5,920 bases of DNA, taken from contig LCLH01000042.1 in the NCBI GenBank assembly GCA_001001925.1, forward strand, positions 1 to 5,920, in the 5' to 3' direction. The position numbers and the translations under genes were made by a program. Below the pieces are notes generated by a model. That model ran no database searches, was not told where the DNA came from, and worked only from the letters and a program-made list of their open reading frames with translations. Numbering within the stretch: position 1 is the first letter of the stretch; the number at the start of each line of letters is the position of its first letter. The stretch comes from Candidatus Magasanikbacteria bacterium GW2011_GWC2_45_8. Lineage in GTDB: Bacteria > Patescibacteriota > Patescibacteriia > Magasanikbacterales > UBA10146. Of the stretch, positions 1-5,196 are shown piece by piece.

Positions 1-101
1 GCCGCGCGCGCCGAACTCAAAAAGTCGTCCAAACAAAAACCATCTGCGGAAGAAATTACGCGCTTACGCACGTTGGGGGAAAAGACGCAAAAAAAAGAAG
101 G
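1..101 (+). repeat. Direct repeat, copy 1 (internal serS segment)
   Basis: Bases 1-101 are identical to 627-727, at a fixed offset of 626 nt. Identity stops at 102 versus 728 (T versus A). The left limit is unknown because the window begins inside the repeat, so the true repeat may be longer. The content is the coiled-coil arm region of serS. The last bases are an A8 tract followed by GAAGG. Downstream of this copy the sequence changes at once to the nucleotidyltransferase gene. Confidence 0.97.
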
Positions 102-123
102 TTTTATTATTCGGCACCTTTGA
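1..123 (+). pseudogene. serS: Fragment of serS (copy 1), 3'-truncated
   Basis: Frame 1 reads the same arm peptide as the second copy (AARAELKKSS... to ...EKTQKKEG). It then runs into foreign sequence (FIIRHL) and stops at TGA 121-123. The start lies left of the window. It carries none of the class II catalytic motifs and could not act as a synthetase. It is either the remnant of a duplicated serS 5' end or an assembly artefact; I favour the artefact, because the break falls at exactly the base where the second serS copy is also broken. Confidence 0.7.
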
Positions 124-544
124 TGTGCTCCACCCTGGCCACGAAGCGTTATTTAAACAAGCACGTCGTTATGGTGCCAAGCTAACCGTAATTCTTGCCC
201 GCGACCACACCATTAAAAAAATTAAAAAACACGAGCCTGTATACGGCGAACGTGCGCGAAAAAGAGCACTTGAAAAATCCGGTTTGGTGGATCATGTGGT
301 TTTAGGATCATTACAGGATAAGTATCGCACGATTAAAAAAATAAAGCCGGACGTTATATGCCTTGGATACGATCAAACAAATTTTGTCGGCGCATTGGGA
401 GAAAGAATCAAGTCATTCAAATTAAAAACGCGCATTGTGCGCCTTAAACCATTTAAGCCTAATCTTTATAAATCAACTATTTTAACGCGCTATGTTAGAC
501 ATCAAATACATACGAGAGAACGTCGAGGAAATAAAACGCAATAA
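95..544 (+). CDS. RibL-like cytidylyltransferase (FAD synthase-type), 5' end replaced
   Basis: This is a small nucleotidyltransferase of the HxGH superfamily. The reading KKVLLFGTFDVLHPGH places GTFD at 113-124 and HPGH, the nucleotide-binding signature, at 131-142. It continues with ARDHT, VLGSLQDKY, PDVICLGYDQ (LGYDQ at 362-376) and YKSTIL. The order and spacing resemble archaeal FAD synthase RibL, which joins FMN and ATP; related members use CTP, so the substrate is not proven. No ATG, GTG or TTG start lies in frame upstream of GTFD. The GTG at 125 falls inside the motif and would delete GTFD. The frame stays open to base 2 only through the serS repeat, so the native start appears lost at the chimeric junction near 97-101. 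The last 17 codons and the stop overlap serS by 53 nt. Family assignment is firm; the exact reaction is inferred. Confidence 0.8.
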   Translation, partial: KKVLLFGTFDVLHPGHEALFKQARRYGAKLTVILARDHTIKKIKKHEPVYGERARKRALEKSGLVDHVVLGSLQDKYRTIKKIKPDVICLGYDQTNFVGALGERIKSFKLKTRIVRLKPFKPNLYKSTILTRYVRHQIHTRERRGNKTQ

Positions 545-770
545 CGCCTCACGAAACGTGAAGGTTGATATTGACCTTCTGCTCAAGCTGGACAAACAAC
601 GCCGCGACGCGCAGTTGGAGGTTGAAGCCGCGCGCGCCGAACTCAAAAAGTCGTCCAAACAAAAACCATCTGCGGAAGAAATTACGCGCTTACGCACGTT
701 GGGGGAAAAGACGCAAAAAAAAGAAGGATGTTTCAAATTCCCAACCTTAATCATGAAAGCACGCCCGTAG
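492..770 (+). CDS. serS: Seryl-tRNA synthetase, N-terminal arm fragment
   Basis: The start MLDIKYIRENVEEIKRNNAS is typical of bacterial SerRS. It is followed by the rising helix of the tRNA-binding coiled-coil arm (residues about 27-55) and the beginning of the returning helix, up to TQKKEG at residue 79. After about base 727 the frame reads unrelated residues and stops at TAG 768-770, while the rest of SerRS continues in the -1 frame from 728. Compared with E. coli SerRS, the returning helix is short by about 17-18 residues before the IPN element. The gene is therefore broken by both a deletion and a frame change. The arm normally recognises the long variable loop of tRNA-Ser. No Shine-Dalgarno is visible before ATG 492, which lies inside the end of the nucleotidyltransferase gene, so translational coupling is likely. 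Confidence 0.85.
   Translation: MLDIKYIRENVEEIKRNNASRNVKVDIDLLLKLDKQRRDAQLEVEAARAELKKSSKQKPSAEEITRLRTLGEKTQKKEGCFKFPTLIMKARP
627..727 (+). repeat. Direct repeat, copy 2 (within serS)
   Basis: Exact copy of bases 1-101. Here it sits in its expected context, preceded by the true serS 5' end (492-626). It is followed at 728 by the serS catalytic half in a different frame. The repeat's right boundary coincides with the serS break. Confidence 0.97.
714..728 (+). other. serS break point with A-AAA-AAA-G slippery-type tract
   Basis: In the serS start frame the codons are CAA (714-716), AAA, AAA (720-722), GAA. Bases 716-723 thus form an A AAA AAA G heptamer-type slip site in phase. A GGGGGA stretch at 701-706 lies about 10 nt upstream, resembling the spacing of the stimulatory purine site in E. 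coli dnaX. A -1 slip would continue AGA AGG ATG TTT CAA ATT, exactly the frame of the catalytic half. It would not restore the missing arm residues, so a sequence junction remains the better explanation of the break. Confidence 0.35.
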
Positions 771-1711
771 GCAAAGATGATTCAGAAAACAAAGTGGCGC
801 GTATGGTAGGAAAAAAACCTATTTTTGATTTTGAACCTCGTGAACATTTTGAGATTCCGGCTGTGGCTCAAAATCTTGATAGCGAGGCGGGGGCAGATGT
901 CTCCGGCGCGCGGTTTTATTACCTCAAAGGCCAATTGGTTTTGCTGGAGCGCGCACTCATGGATTTTGCCCTTAAAAAAGCCATTGCCAGAGGGTTTATG
1001 CCCGTCTTACCGCCTCTGCTTGTCAAGGAACGAGCTATGTTTGGCACAGGGTTTTTCCCCGCGGAAAAAAATGAAATTTATACAGTCAACCCTCAAGAAG
1101 ACAATCTTTATCTCATTGGCACCTCGGAAGTTCCTTTGGTTGCCATGCACGACGGCGAGCTGTTTGAAGCAAACAAATTGCCTAAAAAATATGTTGGGAT
1201 TACGCCCTGTTTTCGCCGCGAGGCAGGATCATACGGCAAAGATCAGCGCGGTATCTTGCGCGTGCATCAATTTTATAAAGTGGAAGCCGTGGTATTTGCC
1301 ACTCCGGAAAATTCTTGGAGCATCCACGAAGAAATACTCGCGCTGGAAGAAGAAATTTTAAACGATCTGGGGCTTCACTATCAGGTGGTGAACATTTGCA
1401 GTGGAGATTTGGGATATCCTGCCGCAAAAAAATACGACTGTGAAGCATGGATGCCGGGCCAAGCGCAATATCGCGAAATGACTTCAACAAGCAACACAAC
1501 CGACTTTCAGGCGCGGCGGCTCGGTATCAAATATAAATTTCATAATCCGGAAACCAAAAAAACTGAAAATGTTTTAGTGCATACTTTGAACGGCACGATT
1601 GTTACCGACCGCGCCATGCTCGCGATCTTGGAAAACTATCAGACAAAAGAAGGGACTGTGCGCGTACCAAAAGTGCTCCAAGACTTAACAGGCTTTGCGG
1701 AAATCCGTTAA
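728..1711 (+). CDS. serS: Seryl-tRNA synthetase, catalytic half
   Basis: Activates serine with ATP and charges tRNA-Ser in the cytoplasm. The fragment begins at the MFQIPNLNHESTPVGK element that normally follows the arm. It holds the whole class II core: motif 1 around GFMPVLPPLLVK, the serine-site TSE at 1121-1129, motif 2 FRRE at 1211-1222 with GILRVHQF, the TSTSNTTDFQARR segment, and motif 3 from LNG (1586-1594) to arginine 1610-1612 and LENYQ. Motif 3 (N-G-T-I-V-T-D-R) is one residue shorter between Asn and Arg than N-G-S-G-L-A-V-G-R of E. coli. ATG 728 abuts AAGAAGG with no spacing, so it is a poor start. The fragment is best read as the 3' part of one gene with 492-727, together about 406 residues against the usual 420-430. 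The stop TAA lies 1 nt before alr. Confidence 0.93.
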   Translation: MFQIPNLNHESTPVGKDDSENKVARMVGKKPIFDFEPREHFEIPAVAQNLDSEAGADVSGARFYYLKGQLVLLERALMDFALKKAIARGFMPVLPPLLVKERAMFGTGFFPAEKNEIYTVNPQEDNLYLIGTSEVPLVAMHDGELFEANKLPKKYVGITPCFRREAGSYGKDQRGILRVHQFYKVEAVVFATPENSWSIHEEILALEEEILNDLGLHYQVVNICSGDLGYPAAKKYDCEAWMPGQAQYREMTSTSNTTDFQARRLGIKYKFHNPETKKTENVLVHTLNGTIVTDRAMLAILENYQTKEGTVRVPKVLQDLTGFAEIR

Positions 1712-1712
1712 T

Positions 1713-2852
1713 ATGCTCACATGGGTTGAAATTTCCACGAGCGCGCTTGCGCACAACATATGCGTCTTCAAAAAACTCATCGGCAAAAAAAAACTGATGG
1801 CGGTGATCAAAAGCAACGCTTACGGCCATGGCATGGAAATTGTTGCAGACGTATGCGCGCGCAACGAGTCTGTTGATGCGTTTGGTGTTGCGAGTGTTTA
1901 TGAAGCATTGGAACTCTTCAAACAGGGGATCCGAAAGACTATTATTGTTTTGAGTATTTTGGACGTTGAACAGGTTGCCAAAATGACGCAAGTACAACTC
2001 AACCTAATAAGCTTGCCGCTTTATGACATGGCGACCGGCCAGAAATTATTTACTGTACTCAAACAGCGAGGCCTCAAAGCGCAAGTGCATGTAAAAATTG
2101 ATACAGGCACCACGCGCATTGGGTTCTTACCATCTCAAATTTCCGAACTTCTGATATTTCTCCAATCTGCAAAGAAATTTATTTTTCTTGAGGCGTTATA
2201 TACTCATTTTGCCGACGCGGAAGATAACATAAGCTTTACTTTAAAACAGAATAAGATTTTATTGGAAACAAAAAACCTATTCAAAAAAGTGGGCTTTAAA
2301 AATTTTTATACTCACAGTGCTTGCACCGCTGCCACCATTCGTTTTGCAGACACGCACAGAGACATGATCCGCTTGGGGCTTGGCCTCTACGGACTCAATC
2401 CAAACAAAAAAACCGCCGCGCTTATACAAAAAAAAACCGGCAAAAAACTTCTGCCCGCACTATCTTGGCACAGCAAACTGACTCAAGTCAAAACAATCCC
2501 AAAAGGAAGCACTGTTGGTTATGGCCGTTCATTTAAAGCCCATAAAGCAGCAACCATAGGTGTTGTGCCTGTTGGTTACTTTGATGGCTATGACCGTAAG
2601 CTTTCTAATAAGGGACACGTGGTGATCCGTGGAACAACGTGTCCGATTGCAGGGCGCGTGAGCATGAATCTTACTATGATTGATTTAAGTAAAATTGCTA
2701 AAACTGTAAAAACAGGGGACACCGTTACATTAATTGATCGCCGCCGAGGCGCAAAAGTAAACGCAGATAGCATCGCGCAGTCTATTGAAACCATTAATTA
2801 TGAAATAGTTACCAGAATCAATCCGCTCATTCCCCGTCTAAGACGCTCATAA
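1713..2852 (+). CDS. alr: Alanine racemase
   Basis: PLP enzyme converting L-alanine to D-alanine for peptidoglycan precursors. At 379 residues it has normal length. The N-terminal TIM barrel holds the PLP lysine, K33, in AVIKSNAYGHG. DTGTTRIGF and LYTHFADAE follow, and RLGLGLYGLNP closes the barrel. The C-terminal beta domain carries the second catalytic base, Y270 in STVGYGRSF (codon 2520-2522), then PVGYFDGYDR and the AGRVSMNLTMIDLS substrate-binding segment. Both catalytic bases are present, so activity is expected. I chose ATG 1713: it starts 1 nt after the serS stop (TAATATG) and puts WVEI at its usual place. A TTG at 1695 would add six residues inside serS. There is no clear Shine-Dalgarno; coupling to serS is likely. 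ftsQ follows 6 nt after the stop. Confidence 0.96.
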   Translation: MLTWVEISTSALAHNICVFKKLIGKKKLMAVIKSNAYGHGMEIVADVCARNESVDAFGVASVYEALELFKQGIRKTIIVLSILDVEQVAKMTQVQLNLISLPLYDMATGQKLFTVLKQRGLKAQVHVKIDTGTTRIGFLPSQISELLIFLQSAKKFIFLEALYTHFADAEDNISFTLKQNKILLETKNLFKKVGFKNFYTHSACTAATIRFADTHRDMIRLGLGLYGLNPNKKTAALIQKKTGKKLLPALSWHSKLTQVKTIPKGSTVGYGRSFKAHKAATIGVVPVGYFDGYDRKLSNKGHVVIRGTTCPIAGRVSMNLTMIDLSKIAKTVKTGDTVTLIDRRRGAKVNADSIAQSIETINYEIVTRINPLIPRLRRS

Positions 2853-2858
2853 AACTCT

Positions 2859-3824
2859 ATGGCCATTCGACATTCTTCATCATTTACCGCTCATAGGCGA
2901 GCAGGGACGCTTCATTCCATACGATCCCCGCGTAAAAGTTTTTTTAGTCGTCTTTTTAATTTGAATACGTCATCACGACACTCAAAAGCCTTTCTACATA
3001 GAGATTATGTTCGTAAAACGTTTGTTAATCCTTATTTTCACAAATCTCTCATACCAAAGAGAACCAAAGCGAAAAAAACAAAAATTTTCTTATTTACATT
3101 GGCAATCGCCGGAATTGCGGCAGTATTTCTTTATCATCCATTTTTTAATTTGCACACCATACATGTAAAAGGGAATCAAAAAATCTCAACGGAAGATATT
3201 CAAGATATACTGCGGACTGTTCTTGATAGCAAAGGGATGTTGATTTTCAAACAAAAAAACTTTTTTGTGCTGAATACCCACCTTGTTGCTGAAGAACTCA
3301 AAAAACATTACGCCTTTGAAAAAATTACCGTTTCAAAATCTCCTTTCTCCACACTCACCGTAGAAGTTTCCGAGCGCGCACCGGCGGCGGTTGTCAAAAG
3401 TGGCACAAATTTTTATTACGCGGATAAGGATGGCTCATTTATAGGCCCTGCCGACGTTTTGGAAGTAACCAATACGAATCTCCTTAAAAGATTGCCACAA
3501 ATATGGCTCTCTCAAGAAAAACAATTCACACTCAATGACCAAATTATTTTTCCAGCAACGATGCAATTTATTATTTCATTATTCAAAACGATTCCTGATC
3601 GCACAGGAATCGCATTACAAGGAGCAATACTTCAAGATGAAGAGGGGAGGCTTATACATGTGGTTACTGCGGAGGGGTGGAACATCTATGTTGATCGCCA
3701 AAATGATTGGGAAAAACAAATAACGGTTTTAAAAAATATTTTGAATATAAAATTCAAAGACAACAACCGCGCGGGATTACAATACATTGATGTGCGATAT
3801 GAAAACCGCGTCTACATCAAGTAG
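2859..3824 (+). CDS. ftsQ: Cell division protein FtsQ/DivIB
   Basis: Single-pass membrane protein of the divisome that links FtsL/FtsB with the septal synthases. It has 321 residues: a basic, Ser/Arg-rich cytoplasmic tail (1-74), one membrane helix at about 75-92 (KIFLFTLAIAGIAAVFLY), then an extracytoplasmic POTRA domain (about 97-172, FNLHTIHVKGNQKIS to LTVEVSERAPAAVV). The beta domain follows, with FYYADKDGSF and RLPQIWL, ending in YIDVRYENRVYIK, the usual FtsQ terminus. The cytoplasmic tail is longer than in E. coli FtsQ. The start ATG 2859 lies 6 nt after alr, with no evident ribosome site. In many bacteria ftsQ is followed by ftsA and ftsZ; here the strand switches instead and a probable terminator follows. 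Confidence 0.9.
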   Translation: MAIRHSSSFTAHRRAGTLHSIRSPRKSFFSRLFNLNTSSRHSKAFLHRDYVRKTFVNPYFHKSLIPKRTKAKKTKIFLFTLAIAGIAAVFLYHPFFNLHTIHVKGNQKISTEDIQDILRTVLDSKGMLIFKQKNFFVLNTHLVAEELKKHYAFEKITVSKSPFSTLTVEVSERAPAAVVKSGTNFYYADKDGSFIGPADVLEVTNTNLLKRLPQIWLSQEKQFTLNDQIIFPATMQFIISLFKTIPDRTGIALQGAILQDEEGRLIHVVTAEGWNIYVDRQNDWEKQITVLKNILNIKFKDNNRAGLQYIDVRYENRVYIK

Positions 3825-3862
3825 GAGAGGGGCATTTAAGGAGTTAGAAACCCCTTTTGTTT
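3825..3862 (+). terminator. Probable Rho-independent terminator after ftsQ
   Basis: GAGAGGGG (3825-3832) can pair with CCCCTTTT (3851-3858), with the core AGGGG/CCCCT plus G-U extensions, around an 18-nt loop. It is followed by GTTTA, so the T tract is short and partly inside the stem. It lies immediately after the ftsQ stop, at the end of the + strand gene run, which is where a terminator is expected. The loop is long, so strength is uncertain. Confidence 0.45.
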
Positions 3863-3870
3863 AGGCTTAT

Positions 3871-3904
3871 CTAGTGTCGTACAATATATCTTATACGACA
3901 CTGG
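3871..3904. repeat. Inverted repeat between convergent genes
   Basis: AGTGTCGTA (3873-3881) and TACGACACT (3894-3902) are a perfect 9-bp inverted repeat around an AT-rich 12-nt spacer. One G-T and one C-G pair extend it to 11 bp (3871-3904). It lies between the converging ftsQ and M23 peptidase genes. No U-tract follows on either strand, so it is not a classical terminator. It could be an RNA 3'-end hairpin, a protein-binding dyad, or a dispersed repeat; the window contains no second copy that I see. Confidence 0.8.
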
Positions 3905-3965
3905 TAGAAATTTAAAAAGAAAGTGCTTCTGACGTTCCACATGCTTGCACGTAACAAATAAAATT

Positions 3966-5195
3966 TTATTTAGTTAGAAATCTCATTGGATCCACAGGCA
4001 AGCCATTTTCACGAACTTCAAAATGCAAATGCGCGCCGGTTGATAATCCCGCGCCTTGCATGCCAGACGCGCCTCCTGAATACCCAATTATATCGCCGCG
4101 CTTAACATAGTCCCCTTCTTTCACATTAAAATTTGATAAATGCGCGTAGATGGTGTTTACGTTAACCCTGTGTGCGATCATTATATTATTTCCATAAAAT
4201 CGCGTGGTACGGACCCATGCAACAACCCCCGGCGCGGCCGCCGCAACAGGAGTTCCAACTTTGGTTGGCAAATCAATACCAGGATGTTCAAATAAATATC
4301 TAAACGGATATGAAGAATCGTGGAAGTAGGCGGAAATGCCCTTGATTGCAGGAATCGGCCAGCTCAAAACTAAAACGCCTTGTTCATTAACATCGCCGTG
4401 CGATAAAAGCCTTTCGCGTAATTTTCTATTCAAATCAAGTATCTCTTGGTCGGTGCGGGCGAACTCTCCGCGCAATTGCGCGAGCAATGTTCTAAACTTT
4501 GCCTCCGAAGATTTGGTATCGCGCAATAAAACCTCACGCGCTTTTTTTTGGTCATCAAGCGTCGCGCGTTTTTGCTCCAACGAAACTTCCAGATTCTTCA
4601 AAAGCTCCTGCTTGCGCGCCGTAATATCATGTTGTTCTTGCACGTCATCGCGCGCTTTCTCAATAGACCTGACCGATTGATCCAATTGATTATTCAGTTC
4701 GCCCAAATAAAATACTTGGTTAAAAAATTGGGAAAATGACGGTTCAGAAAGCAATATGTATAAATAATCTATTTTATCTTCTTGATGCAATGCGCGAACC
4801 AACCCAGCCAATAAATCTTGCTGGCGGCTAATACGGTCATTTTTTGAGCTGATTTCACCTGATAAAACTTTTATCTCAAGTTCCAGTTGTGCAATCTGCG
4901 CGGTTACCAGCTGTAAATCAAGTTCCGCTTTTGAAATCTGTGCGTCCAGAAGTCCTAATTGGTTTTTAAGAGACGTTGATTCTTTCTGTTTTTCAGCAAT
5001 GCTCTTTTGATAATTATTAATTTGAGATTCCAACCGCTTGATAGTATCTTGTTTTTCTTTAATCTGTTGTTCAAGATCATCCGGTGCGGCGCTTTGAACA
5101 CTCAAAGAAGTATCGTCTGCCCGCGCACCCGCAACAAAAAAACCTGATAAAACCAAGATGCTCAAAATTATGTGAATCCTCCTCATCATACGCAT
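3966..5195 (-). CDS. Secreted coiled-coil M23/LytM peptidase, EnvC-like
   Basis: Predicted exported murein hydrolase or hydrolase activator, 409 residues. It has a signal peptide (MRMMRRIHIILSILVLSGFF, then VAGARADD with a likely A-x-A cleavage site). A long Gln/Lys/Glu-rich coiled coil covers about 30-240, and a C-terminal LytM domain about 280-400. The zinc ligands are intact: H304 and D308 in HPGID, and H391 in HLHFEV, with catalytic histidines H352 (YAH) and H389. It may therefore cut peptide cross-links itself, unlike EnvC, whose site is degenerate. An extended loop GGASGMQGAGLSTG precedes HLH. I chose ATG 5195, 1 nt after the gltX stop; a TTG at 5213 would overlap gltX. A perfect AGGAGG lies at 5183-5178, inside codons 5-6, too late for ATG 5195; it could serve TTG 5165, but that start would lose the basic signal-peptide N-region. 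Division or wall remodelling is inferred. Confidence 0.87.
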   Translation of the reverse strand: MRMMRRIHIILSILVLSGFFVAGARADDTSLSVQSAAPDDLEQQIKEKQDTIKRLESQINNYQKSIAEKQKESTSLKNQLGLLDAQISKAELDLQLVTAQIAQLELEIKVLSGEISSKNDRISRQQDLLAGLVRALHQEDKIDYLYILLSEPSFSQFFNQVFYLGELNNQLDQSVRSIEKARDDVQEQHDITARKQELLKNLEVSLEQKRATLDDQKKAREVLLRDTKSSEAKFRTLLAQLRGEFARTDQEILDLNRKLRERLLSHGDVNEQGVLVLSWPIPAIKGISAYFHDSSYPFRYLFEHPGIDLPTKVGTPVAAAAPGVVAWVRTTRFYGNNIMIAHRVNVNTIYAHLSNFNVKEGDYVKRGDIIGYSGGASGMQGAGLSTGAHLHFEVRENGLPVDPMRFLTK

Positions 5196-5196
5196 T

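Noticed and set aside
125..544. Nucleotidyltransferase starting at GTG 125
   Set aside because: This start cuts through the GTFDVLHPGH signature and removes GTFD, which the fold needs.
482..754. Antisense open frame across serS, and similar frames at 1200-1499, 1602-1997 and 2588-2794
   Set aside because: These are shadows of serS and alr with no recognisable motifs or start signals of their own.
728..1711. Arm-less SerRS-like amino acid:carrier protein ligase
   Set aside because: The arm is present just upstream in another frame, motifs match canonical bacterial SerRS, and ATG 728 has no usable ribosome site.
1695..1712. Alr starting at TTG 1695
   Set aside because: It overlaps serS and adds six residues; ATG 1713 directly after the serS stop gives the normal Alr N-terminus.
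3857..3885. Promoter-like TTGTTT, 17 nt, TACAAT on the + strand
   Set aside because: The -35 is weak, the -10 lies in the inverted repeat, and there is no + strand gene downstream, only the antisense of the peptidase gene.
3914..3950. Terminator for the - strand peptidase gene (GTGC/GCAC stem with TTTCTTTTT)
   Set aside because: The stem is only 4 bp with a 20-nt loop and no inner pairing; the T-run alone is not convincing.
3956..3971. 16-bp AT palindrome AAATAAAATTTTATTT over the peptidase stop
   Set aside because: It is purely A/T at an AT-rich gene end and likely arises by chance.
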